Assembly: GCA_036272735.1 (NCBI GenBank)
Contig: DATAYF010000324.1
Span: forward strand, 1-6,471
Direction of reading: 5' to 3'
DNA: 6,471 nt
DNA from: DATAYF01 sp036272735
Lineage (GTDB): Bacteria > Chloroflexota > Ktedonobacteria > Ktedonobacterales > Ktedonobacteraceae
Shown here: positions 1 through 6,470 of the stretch, one piece after another
How the letters are laid out: every line of letters starts with the position of its first letter
Position numbering within the stretch: the stretch's first letter is position 1
Made by a program: the position numbers and the translations under genes
Notes under the pieces: model-generated
What the model saw: the letters and a program-made list of their open reading frames with translations, nothing else
Told to the model about the DNA's origin: nothing
Database searches by the model: none

Positions 1-333
1 CTCAATTGCTAACACAAATTCGAGCACCCTGGCTCTTATGACCTCTAGGATACCGGCAATAATTGTTGTCGTCAGTACTTGCTCAGCAGAGGCTAATACG
101 TAACCTTGGTAGAGTTCTTTGCGCTGGTGATACAAGACTGCATCCCCCGACCAAGGAATAGTTATGCTATTAGCGTCCGCTTTTTTACTGATAAGCTGCT
201 CCAACTCTCCAATGGGCTGCATCAGATCGACTTTGAACAGTGTGTCTCGGAGCTCTTTCTCTATAACAGCCTCAGGTATAGACATGTTGCTTATACTACT
301 CCCAAAAGGACCGAAAAAGGTTGTGCTGGCTAT
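1..333 (-). pseudogene. AbiTii-domain protein, 5'-truncated remnant, runs off the left edge
   Basis: Reading the minus strand from 333 to 1 gives an open frame with family-like blocks: 'FFGPFGSSISN', 'SIPEAVI', 'LMQPIGELEQLI', 'SITIPW' and finally 'IIAGILEVIRARVLEFVLAIE'. This order (GPFGS, a proline block, QPI..LE, an IPW block, then GILE.IR.RVLEF.L.IE) matches my recollection of the AbiTii domain, found in proteins linked to phage defence and biological conflict. The first in-frame ATG is at 285, but family-like sequence continues upstream of it to an in-frame TAG at 334-336. The usual N-terminal helical part ending in an 'ELNGY'-like motif is not visible. I infer a gene that has lost its 5' end, possibly through events connected with the adjacent insertion sequence. 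A shortened but functional protein starting at 285 cannot be excluded. The 3' end is outside the window. Confidence 0.62.
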
Positions 334-475
334 CTAGCATATCCGTTCCAAAATCTCTGGCTTCTGTCAAGAAACAAGAGGCCGAAAAAAGCACGGAAAG
401 GAGTTTATCTCAAGGGGATACACCCCGTTTTTAGCACAGCAGACCTTTCGATGAAGCGAGGGGAGCTCTTCTCTT

Positions 476-1729
476 TGTTCAATGAGACAAAGGGACCAGA
501 TAGCATAGAAACACATTCGTACATTTTCTCTATGAGATGGTTTTTGACTCTTTAGGCTGCCCGACGGTAGTCATGGTGTAACCCACCCAACATGGGAACG
601 GCGGACACCTGGTTCGGAGGCTTCGGACGAAAAGCAGACGGAACTGACGGCACCGGAACGCGTTGTCCTAGCCCTTGATGGGGTCGAGCCTGATTGAAGT
701 AGACCGTATAGGCATTGAGGAGCCGATGGAGTTGCTTCTCATGGAAGATCAGGAAATGATCCAGGCATTCTCGCCTCACACTTCCCAGGAAACGTTCACA
801 AATGGCATTAGCTTGAGGCGTTCGGTACGGCGTGCGAAGGACCTTGATGCCAGTTGTTGTTGCCACACGTGCGAAACGCGGTCCGAACTTGCTGTCATTA
901 TCTCGAATCAGATATCGCGGACTTTCTCCAAAAGGGGTCGCCTCCCGCAGTTGTTGTGCTACCCAGGCATCGGTGGGAGAGCGCGTCACATTCACATGGA
1001 GAACTTTTCGCGATTGCAATTTGACGATGAAAAAAGCAAAAAGTGGGCGCAAGAAGAGGTCGGTAACCTGCAAAAAATCACAGGCCCAAATTTCAGCCGC
1101 ATGATTGTGCAGAAACGTTTTCCAGGTCTGTCCCTGTGCTCGTGCTGGGCGCCCTTGTCGCATATACTTCTGGATAGTCCGTTTACTCACGCGAATATCC
1201 AACTTGAGGAGCTCTCCGCGAATCCGCTCAGCTCCCCAGAGTCGATTGTTTGCAGTCATTTGCTTGATCAAAGCAATCGTCTCGGGCGGAATACCCGGCT
1301 TTCTCGTGTGCGCCTTTGATTTGTGTTTCCAGAATACACGAAAGAGCTCACGATGCCAGCGTAGGAGCGTCTCTGGCTGAACAAGGAAGAGCGCTTGTCT
1401 CCACTTTCTTGCCATTCTTGCCAAGAAGACCAAGAGAAGTCGATCCGTCTTTTTGAACGCTGGTCGCTTGATCTGTCGGCGCAAGATGATGAGTTGTTGC
1501 CGTAAGAGCGCGTTTTCTGCCAGCAAATCTGCCTTACTTCTGGTGACGTCTGCGAATGTGCCAAACACCAGGGAGGTTGACGGAGACTTCATCCACCGCA
1601 ACAACCATTGCTGAAGTAGATGCAGACAGAAACCGACACGTTGCTTGATGAAAGGAAAGAAATACTGCACCAACAAAACCTCTTCCTTTTGAACATTGTC
1701 GTATGGTCGACCTGTACACACAATGGACA
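476..1729 (-). mobile_element. Insertion sequence carrying an integrase-core transposase (tentative ends)
   Basis: The transposase at 552-1670 implies an insertion sequence. The best end pair I found by eye is TGTTCAATGAG starting at 476 and TGTCCATTGTG read inward from 1729. These match at 8 of 11 bases and both begin with TGT, giving an element of about 1.25 kb. The match weakens further inward (13 of the first 23 bases). CTCT occurs at 471-474 and again at 1730-1733. It would be a 4-bp target duplication if the left boundary were moved by one base to 475. The weak repeats make the boundaries uncertain, but the presence of an element is not in doubt. Confidence 0.4.
552..1670 (-). CDS. DDE integrase-core transposase (IS3/IS481-like)
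   Basis: This transposase should cut and join the ends of its own insertion sequence using an RNase-H-fold DDE active site with two metal ions. Residues are numbered from the GTG at 1670 (372 aa). An N-terminal helix rich in Leu, Ala and Gln (about 47-66, 'ADLLAENALLRQQL') comes first. A helix-turn-helix (about 144-171, 'LWGAERIRGELLKLDIRVSKRTI') follows. The rve core then supplies D198 in 'WACDF', D257 in 'LIRDNDSKFG' and E292 in 'ANAICERF', with 34 residues between the last two. The C-terminal 'NQARPHQGL' is typical of these enzymes. The frame stays open to a GTG at 1730, but that codon straddles the proposed IS end. I prefer the GTG at 1670, which has GAGG eight bases upstream. The frame is uninterrupted, so the enzyme may be active. 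Exact IS family assignment is uncertain. Confidence 0.9.
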   Translation of the reverse strand: MQYFFPFIKQRVGFCLHLLQQWLLRWMKSPSTSLVFGTFADVTRSKADLLAENALLRQQLIILRRQIKRPAFKKTDRLLLVFLARMARKWRQALFLVQPETLLRWHRELFRVFWKHKSKAHTRKPGIPPETIALIKQMTANNRLWGAERIRGELLKLDIRVSKRTIQKYMRQGRPARAQGQTWKTFLHNHAAEIWACDFLQVTDLFLRPLFAFFIVKLQSRKVLHVNVTRSPTDAWVAQQLREATPFGESPRYLIRDNDSKFGPRFARVATTTGIKVLRTPYRTPQANAICERFLGSVRRECLDHFLIFHEKQLHRLLNAYTVYFNQARPHQGLGQRVPVPSVPSAFRPKPPNQVSAVPMLGGLHHDYRRAA

Positions 1730-1927
1730 CTCTATTGAAGATACCAGTATCGCAAGGGTTATGGCAAGAAAACGTTCTTTGTCGAGCAGACGAGGCTACC
1801 TGCTTGAACGGATGATCTAAGTAGCCAGCACAGGGGTGGGTTGAAAGATCAAGATGGTAATGCTTCGATCGCTTTCATTAATGGGACGATGTTGAGCCGA
1901 ATTACCAATGGAAAAGCTTGGAGAGGC

Positions 1928-1974
1928 AAAAAAGAGTGCAGGATACTGAAACAACCTGTTTCAGTATCCTGCAC
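1928..1974 (-). terminator. Rho-independent terminator, 18-bp perfect stem
   Basis: Positions 1936-1953 (GTGCAGGATACTGAAACA) and 1957-1974 are perfect reverse complements separated by three bases. On the minus strand the hairpin is followed by CTC and six T residues (A-run at 1928-1933 on the plus strand). It begins 29 bases past the cupin stop codon at 2003, so it should end transcription of the leftward cluster. No T-run follows on the plus strand, so it appears one-directional. Confidence 0.88.
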
Positions 1975-2002
1975 CAGACTGCAAAGTAGCAAGGATGGAT
2001 GT

Positions 2003-2611
2003 CTACTTCTGCTTTGAGGTAGAGTCACTCTGTGGGAAGAGCTGCTGCTCATCTCTTATCTTAGAAGTTGGATCGGGAATGGCCGGTATACGGCTGAGTG
2101 CATCTTGCCAGGATTGCGCCGGTTCCATGGTGCAGATGCCTAGATGGAGCAGCAGAGGCCAGTTGGTAATCAGGAGGATAATCGCTTCATTCTCAGGATC
2201 TGCGTTCACATGCTGGTGCCAGACATTGGCTGGAATGAAAACGGCATCTCCTTCCTTCCATTCGATCTTCTCGCCATCATGAATCTCATAGCCTTTGCCT
2301 TTTACGACATATCCCATTGCTTCAAAATTGTGGCGATGGATGTCAGACTCTCCACCGGGCGCGATACGTCGTAAGAAGCAGGCAATGGCATGGTCATCAA
2401 AACCATTGGTCGCATCGATAAGATGCTGAACATTGTTATCATTCCAGACACGATCCTCCGAGCGCAGTACGCGCTTCTCTGGATTTAGTCCTGCTCGCTC
2501 TTGTTTCACCCGGTTCCTCATGCTTAACTCCGGATGGGAGTTGAACTGTGCCACACGGTCAATATGCTCAGGTTCATGGGCATCATTATGTAAATGACCA
2601 TTTGTTGTCAT
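2003..2611 (-). CDS. Single-domain cupin protein, gentisate-dioxygenase-like metal motif
   Basis: This 202-aa soluble protein has one cupin beta-barrel (about residues 75-150). Motif 1 is 'GGESDIHRHNFEAMGYVVKGKG' with H92 and H94; motif 2 is 'GDAVFIPANVWHQHVN' with H132 and H134. The usual motif-1 glutamate position is A98, with E97 one place early. The pattern HRHxxxAxxxVVxG resembles gentisate and 1-hydroxy-2-naphthoate dioxygenases, which bind Fe(II) with three histidines. Those enzymes are usually two-domain and longer (about 340-380 aa), so this protein is only half-size and its substrate is not known. The hydrophilic N-terminus (1-50) and the charged tail after about residue 165 flank the barrel. 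The ATG at 2611 has AGGAAG nine bases upstream. It is the last gene of the cluster, directly before the terminator, and may also have its own promoter. It could instead be a non-enzymatic or sensory cupin. Confidence 0.88.
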   Translation of the reverse strand: MTTNGHLHNDAHEPEHIDRVAQFNSHPELSMRNRVKQERAGLNPEKRVLRSEDRVWNDNNVQHLIDATNGFDDHAIACFLRRIAPGGESDIHRHNFEAMGYVVKGKGYEIHDGEKIEWKEGDAVFIPANVWHQHVNADPENEAIILLITNWPLLLHLGICTMEPAQSWQDALSRIPAIPDPTSKIRDEQQLFPQSDSTSKQK

Positions 2612-2620
2612 TAAGGTATT

Positions 2621-2626
2621 CTTCCT
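2621..2626 (-). promoter_or_regulatory. Ribosome binding site of the cupin gene
   Basis: AGGAAG on the minus strand, nine bases before the ATG at 2611, supports that start. Confidence 0.65.
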
Positions 2627-2633
2627 TTCTTAG

Positions 2634-2679
2634 TGTACAAACACGATAAAATTATGGCTAAACTGTACATACTACAAAA
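2634..2679 (-). promoter_or_regulatory. Possible internal promoter and paired TGTACA sites before the cupin gene
   Basis: In the 163-bp gap between the MFS and cupin genes, the minus strand has CATAAT (2651-2656, 5 of 6 to the -10 consensus). A poor -35 region (TTTTGT, 2674-2679) lies 17 bases upstream. Two palindromic TGTACA hexamers sit at 2634-2639 and 2664-2669, exactly 30 bp apart (about three helical turns), bracketing the -10. They could be regulator sites, but the symmetry does not extend beyond six bases, so chance is possible. Confidence 0.3.
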
Positions 2680-2774
2680 TCATTGGTAAGCGAGGAAATA
2701 TTGTCAAAGTCATGCGCTGAAAGATCAGCACGTCTGAATAAATCAATACCCGTACATCCATAGGGAGCCAGAGC

Positions 2775-4184
2775 TTACGCAGCAAGTTCTTCAAGCACTT
2801 TCGCTTGTGTCTCTCGTCCCAGAAGGCTCACGCTGAGGAGTCCGATGATTGCTATCACAACGAAAATGCCAAAGACATTTTCAATCCCAGTATGTATATT
2901 GCGCGCAACCAGTATTCCCACGATCGAGGGAGCAATCGCACTGGCAAGTCTCTGAAGACCACTTCCGGTTCCGGTGGCCCAGCTACGCATGCGCGTTGGG
3001 AACAATTCAGAGCTATACAGGTAGAGGCCAATATTGATTGGATATGTGCCGATACCAAGAATGAGTGTGGTGGCAAATAGGATAGGCCAGCCTGGACCAA
3101 TCAGTCGTGACCCAAGCACACCGAAAACTGCACCAACCGCGACCAGGATAAAACTGCCGATAAAGTAGCGACGACGACCAACTTTATCCACCAGATTGGC
3201 GAAGACATATCCATTTACCACCATGACGGCTCCCGATACCGCTGTTAAGAGCAGCGATTGCGTGATGGGTAGACCACCAATCTGTACATACAGTGTGGGC
3301 AGCCAGCCTGAATACCCATAGGTGATAAAGTAGGTGGTTGCAAACATGATCCAGATAAGCAATGTTCTGGAACGATACACGGGAGAAAACAGTTCGGCCA
3401 AATTGGTACGTTTCACCTCAGCGTGCACCGCGCCTGGTAATTGCGCTGGAGCCGGCAAGTCAACGCCACTCCTGGCAACAGATTGTTCAAACTGCGTGAC
3501 TACTTTATCCGCAGCGGCCACTTTTCCGTGATCAATCAACCAACGAGGAGATTCTTGGAGACAAACATAGGCAAAAACGGCAAGGACAAGTGGGAGGGCA
3601 CCGATGAGAAAGATGATGCGCCAACCCAGGTGTGGTCCAATCAATGCGAAGACAGCGGCTCCGATGAGTGGTGTGAGGAAATTTCCCCATCCAAACATGT
3701 TTTGATAACTGATTGAGATAACACCACGTTTTTTTCCAGGGATAATTTCATTCAGTAATGCGCCTGCGATAGGTATCTCAGCACCCAGGCCCAATCCCTG
3801 GAGCACTCTGAAGATCAAAAGGCTCTGGAAATTCCAAGCAATCGCGGTTCCCACACTGAACACGCCAAAGATGATGAGCGAAAGAGCAAAAATAGCTTTG
3901 CGCCCGTAGCTTTCAGCCAGCGCCCCGGCTATCACGGCACCGATAAATTGACCGATATATGCTGCACCGATCAGAAAACCTGTATTCGCAAAGCCAATAT
4001 GGAGCGCCGTGAAAACTACGGTAAGCGCGGTACCAATGGCGACCGCATCATACGAATCGAAGAAGGTTCCACCGCCCAGTATCGCGGCGGATCTCAAATG
4101 CAAACGCGAAAAAGGGATGCGTTCGAGCCGTGCCACAACTTTATCGGGATCGATATCAGTTGTTTCTACATTTTCTATACTCAT
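2775..4184 (-). CDS. MFS transporter, aromatic acid/sugar-porter-like symporter
   Basis: This is a 469-aa inner-membrane carrier of the major facilitator superfamily, of normal length with 12 predicted membrane helices in two halves. Helix 1 contains 'FFDSYD' (41-46), similar to the acidic DGYD/DGFD motif of aromatic acid:H+ symporters. The loop 2-3 signature is 'GALAESYGRKAIF' (87-99), with a counterpart 'LVDKVGRRRYFIG' (331-343) in the second half. Other family marks are 'RVLQGLGLGAEIP' (126-138), 'QESPRWLIDHGK' (210-221) and 'YSSELFPTRMRSWATG' (390-405). A long hydrophilic loop (about 212-272) separates the halves. The ATG at 4184 has a GAGG only four bases upstream. It lies 191 bp downstream of the VOC gene, and I see no terminator between them. 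It probably imports, or less likely exports, the compound processed by the neighbouring enzymes. The substrate cannot be read from sequence. Confidence 0.92.
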   Translation of the reverse strand: MSIENVETTDIDPDKVVARLERIPFSRLHLRSAAILGGGTFFDSYDAVAIGTALTVVFTALHIGFANTGFLIGAAYIGQFIGAVIAGALAESYGRKAIFALSLIIFGVFSVGTAIAWNFQSLLIFRVLQGLGLGAEIPIAGALLNEIIPGKKRGVISISYQNMFGWGNFLTPLIGAAVFALIGPHLGWRIIFLIGALPLVLAVFAYVCLQESPRWLIDHGKVAAADKVVTQFEQSVARSGVDLPAPAQLPGAVHAEVKRTNLAELFSPVYRSRTLLIWIMFATTYFITYGYSGWLPTLYVQIGGLPITQSLLLTAVSGAVMVVNGYVFANLVDKVGRRRYFIGSFILVAVGAVFGVLGSRLIGPGWPILFATTLILGIGTYPINIGLYLYSSELFPTRMRSWATGTGSGLQRLASAIAPSIVGILVARNIHTGIENVFGIFVVIAIIGLLSVSLLGRETQAKVLEELAA

Positions 4185-4375
4185 ACTACCTCTTGCAGCT
4201 TCTTGCTTTGTCGCTAGTCCATACCCTGCCCGTTATCACCCCCAACATACTTGTTTTGTCCTTGCAAGCCGCACAAAACTCATATACTGTTCCTGATAAC
4301 ATAATGACTAGTATTGCAGTCGACCTTAGCTTATATGATTATGTTTGCTACGTCCTTATAATTCATCTTTTCATC

Positions 4376-5245
4376 TCAGCCTATCAGGTTGATAGACACA
4401 CCGAAGACTTCGTGCGGCGCAATCACAAGCTTTTCCACGTCCCCAGTCTCGTGCGTAAAGGCGATACCATGCTGTTCAAAGAACCTTTGCGTCTCAGCCA
4501 GATCTCTGACAGAGAAGTACAATGCAAATGGTCCCTCGCCTTTTTCGGACAGGATACGCTGCACCGGACCATCACCAGTGGGTGCAAGGATCTCGATCGT
4601 GCCTTTGCCAATCCGCAATGTGGCACGCCTGGCAACCTGATCAAGTACAGTATCAGTGCTCACCAATTCCAGGCCCAGCTGATTTTGATAGATATCAAGT
4701 GTCCGATCCAGATCGTTGGTGGCAATCAGGACCCGTACCCAGCCGGTAACGCCATTCGGATGACTTCCCGGCACATCTATCTGCAAGCGCTGCTCATCTG
4801 GGGTATCCCATTGAATAAGAAAAGGCCAGGGCCGATCCTGGGCACTCCCCTCAGGCGATAGGATGCGCCAGCTCAGATTCTGTCCATTGGGGAGTACACG
4901 CTTCATTGCATCGGGCACTGGTTTTTCGGTGCCATATCCAATGAAGCGTTGACTATCGGCATCGATCTGCGTTGTTGCCAGCGCGAAGCGCGAAAGCTTT
5001 GCCTCTCGCTCCTGGAGAGAATCGAGCAGCGTTGGTTTCCCGGCCGCAAAAGCTCTAGCCTCAGCCTCGTCATAGACTGAGAGTAACTCGAAATAATCGA
5101 GACCAAAGCGTACCAGTCCATTGTGTGTGCCGCGACCGGTATGCCGTCCACCCGCTTTGGCATCGAAGCCCAGAGCTTGAAATCGCTGAATGGCTGTATA
5201 AAGATCGCGCACATAAATCACAGCATGGTCAAAACGTGTTGGCAT
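4376..5245 (-). CDS. VOC-superfamily (glyoxalase-like) protein
   Basis: This 289-aa cytoplasmic protein is built from vicinal-oxygen-chelate (beta-alpha-beta-beta-beta) units. The first unit starts 'FDHAVIYVRDLYTAIQRF' (H7), continues with 'GGRHTGRGTHNGLVRFG' and reaches 'DYFELL' (E53). H7 and E53 are at places where VOC proteins carry metal ligands, and H35/H41 lie nearby. A second unit begins 'GWVRVLIATNDLDRTLDIY' (168-186) and runs to 'IEILAP' (217-222). A further piece, 'ALYFSVRDLAETQRFFEQHGIAF' (241-263), ends near the C-terminus. VOC enzymes include glyoxalases, extradiol dioxygenases and resistance proteins, so the reaction is open. The Glyoxalase_3-like first half is the best match I recall. 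The ATG at 5245 has AAGGGA 11 bases upstream. A TTG at 5251, five bases from the same site, is an alternative start adding two residues. It follows the LLM gene by about 54 bp, suggesting co-transcription. Confidence 0.87.
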   Translation of the reverse strand: MPTRFDHAVIYVRDLYTAIQRFQALGFDAKAGGRHTGRGTHNGLVRFGLDYFELLSVYDEAEARAFAAGKPTLLDSLQEREAKLSRFALATTQIDADSQRFIGYGTEKPVPDAMKRVLPNGQNLSWRILSPEGSAQDRPWPFLIQWDTPDEQRLQIDVPGSHPNGVTGWVRVLIATNDLDRTLDIYQNQLGLELVSTDTVLDQVARRATLRIGKGTIEILAPTGDGPVQRILSEKGEGPFALYFSVRDLAETQRFFEQHGIAFTHETGDVEKLVIAPHEVFGVSINLIG

Positions 5246-5256
5246 AAACAATTGGT

Positions 5257-5262
5257 TCCCTT
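5257..5262 (-). promoter_or_regulatory. Ribosome binding site of the VOC gene (two possible starts)
   Basis: AAGGGA on the minus strand lies 11 bases before ATG 5245 but only five before TTG 5251. Spacing alone does not settle the start. The ATG is preferred because of its codon and because family-like sequence begins right after it. Confidence 0.5.
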
Positions 5263-5299
5263 GATAAATTTACCGCTAACGTACGCCCGTTCATACATC

Positions 5300-6280
5300 C
5301 TATCGAAATGCCGACAGGACTTCATTTGTCACGCGCTCAAATTGTTCGTCCTGGTTATAACTTGTGATACGCAAGGTGATGGTCGTGGCACCGGCCTGGA
5401 TAAAGGCATTTAACTTGTCGATACACTGTTGCGGTGTGCCAAGAGCGACCCACTTCTCCAGATACGCACGAGAATAATCCAGAGTATAGTAGGCATCGAG
5501 AAAGCGCTTGCTCTCCTCTAGTGCTGCCTCATAATCTGCATTAATATTGATGTTGTAGTACAGTGCAACCTCAAAGTTGTCCGGAAGCTCACGTCCTATT
5601 TCGCTGGCATAGCGACGAATTGCCGCCAGATAGGTCGCCAACTCTTCGGGCGAAACATTCGTTGTCATCCATCCATCGCCATACTTTGCCACGCGGCGCA
5701 ACGCAGCCTCAGTCTGTTTGGGTTTGCTTGGATCGGGATTGGCTGTGACCCAGATGGGGATTGGCTGTTGCACGGGACGTGGTAGCACCGTAATGTTGTC
5801 GAACTGGTTGTATTCACCTTGATAGCTGACCAATTCTTGCGAGGATGTCAAGCGCAATATCTCGATGGATTCTTCTTGTCGTCGCATGCGCGACTTTGGC
5901 TCAATGTGGAAGGCCGCAAACTCGTCATTAAATTTGCCGCCACCTGGCTTACCCTGGCAGCTCACAAAGATAGTACGTCCATGGGAGAGGTAGTCAAGGC
6001 TGATCCACTGATACGCCAGCAGAAGTGCATCACGCAAGGGTGTGCTGGCGAAACAGCCTGGACCAATTTTTACATGCTTCGTTTTGGCTGCGATCGCCCC
6101 CAACAACACCAAGGCATCTAAGCGTGGCTTCGCAAATATCGAATCCCCAACCCACACAGAGTCCCAACCAGACTTATCTGCTTTTTCCGCGAGCGTAAGT
6201 AATTCGTCGATTGTGGTCGCACCCGTAATCACACCGCGATTAGGAAGTGTCAAACCAAATTGAGTCTTACGATCTGTCAT
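5300..6280 (-). CDS. LLM-class flavin-dependent oxidoreductase (luciferase-like monooxygenase)
   Basis: This 326-aa protein of the bacterial luciferase-like superfamily forms a single TIM barrel and uses reduced FMN or F420; which one cannot be told from sequence. Marks include the first strand 'FGLTLPNRG' (8-16), 'AEKADKSGWDSVWVGDSIF' (31-49), 'LGAIAAKTKHVKIGPGCF' (60-77), 'LDYLSHGRTIFVSCQGKPGGG' (95-115), 'EESIEILR' (136-143), 'PIPIWVTANP' (173-182) and 'VAKYGDGWMTTNVSPEEL' (197-214). Length is normal for the family. The ATG at 6280 has GGAG seven bases upstream, an ideal start. It is the first gene of the leftward cluster, behind a promoter with an overlapping operator. Family members oxidise alkanesulfonates, aldehydes, aromatic or heterocyclic compounds. 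With an MFS carrier, VOC protein and cupin downstream, a catabolic or detoxifying role is inferred. Confidence 0.92.
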   Translation of the reverse strand: MTDRKTQFGLTLPNRGVITGATTIDELLTLAEKADKSGWDSVWVGDSIFAKPRLDALVLLGAIAAKTKHVKIGPGCFASTPLRDALLLAYQWISLDYLSHGRTIFVSCQGKPGGGKFNDEFAAFHIEPKSRMRRQEESIEILRLTSSQELVSYQGEYNQFDNITVLPRPVQQPIPIWVTANPDPSKPKQTEAALRRVAKYGDGWMTTNVSPEELATYLAAIRRYASEIGRELPDNFEVALYYNININADYEAALEESKRFLDAYYTLDYSRAYLEKWVALGTPQQCIDKLNAFIQAGATTITLRITSYNQDEQFERVTNEVLSAFR

Positions 6281-6287
6281 AACTATA

Positions 6288-6291
6288 CTCC
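6288..6291 (-). promoter_or_regulatory. Ribosome binding site of the LLM oxidoreductase
   Basis: GGAG on the minus strand, seven bases before ATG 6280; spacing and sequence firmly support this start. Confidence 0.75.
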
Positions 6292-6310
6292 AAAAATGCT
6301 AATCTGAAAT

Positions 6311-6324
6311 GTAATGTCCGTTAC
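6311..6324. promoter_or_regulatory. Probable TetR-type operator overlapping the cluster's transcription start
   Basis: GTAATGTCCGTTAC is an inverted repeat matching its reverse complement at 10 of 14 positions (GTAAyGnnCrTTAC). Flanking AATCT (6301-6305) and AGATT (6326-6330) add further, offset symmetry. It covers the predicted start point of the minus-strand promoter, where a repressor would block initiation. The size and form fit TetR-family operators. The regulator gene is not in the window. Confidence 0.5.
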
Positions 6325-6327
6325 TAG

Positions 6328-6355
6328 ATTACCTATAAAAGCTGATGTTTGTCAA
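6328..6355 (-). promoter_or_regulatory. Promoter of the LLM-VOC-MFS-cupin cluster
   Basis: The minus strand has a perfect -35 TTGACA (6350-6355). A -10-like GGTAAT (6328-6333, 4 of 6 to consensus) follows at 16 bases; TAATCT at 18 bases is an alternative. The start of transcription would fall near 6320, about 40 bases before the ATG at 6280, inside the palindrome at 6311-6324. Confidence 0.5.
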
Positions 6356-6407
6356 TGGCTATTGTTGATAAAATTGATCGACAAAGATATGGCATTTCAG
6401 CGGATGT

Positions 6408-6470
6408 TTAGGCGGATAGGCTCTTGCTTAAAAATCGATTATGGTTGTACATCGCGAGATATAGCTGTAA
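6408..6470 (-). other. Possible C-terminal end of an upstream gene entering from the right edge
   Basis: One minus-strand frame is open from the window edge for 20 codons ('LQLYLAMYNHNRFLSKSLSA') and stops at 6408-6410. It could be the tail of an upstream co-directional gene, but so short an open frame is expected by chance and I recognise no family. Confidence 0.12.

Noticed and set aside
106..555. Plus-strand open frame of 149 codons
   Set aside because: It lies opposite the minus-strand AbiTii fragment, whose translation shows recognisable conserved blocks. The plus-strand product has no recognisable motif and runs into the transposase 3' end.
675..1319. Plus-strand open frame of 214 codons
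   Set aside because: Entirely antisense to the transposase core encoding the DDE residues; the product resembles nothing and has no domain pattern.
1620..1820. Plus-strand 66-codon frame at the transposase 5' end
   Set aside because: It overlaps the transposase start region and proposed IS end, with no recognisable motif and no convincing ribosome site.
2717..2730. Small hairpin GCTGAAAGATCAGC after the MFS gene, considered as a terminator
   Set aside because: Only five base pairs and no following T-run on the minus strand.
4185..4375. The 191-bp gap before the MFS gene, searched for a promoter, terminator or small RNA
   Set aside because: I found no convincing -35/-10 pair at proper spacing, no T-tailed hairpin and no conserved RNA motif.
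4130..4861. Plus-strand open frame of 243 codons spanning the gap between the MFS and VOC genes
   Set aside because: Antisense to the VOC gene and the MFS 5' end; composition and lack of motifs indicate a chance frame.
6400..6417. GCGGAT repeated 12 bp apart near the right edge, considered as an iteron or IS end
   Set aside because: Two short copies only and no matching partner or wider repeat in the window.
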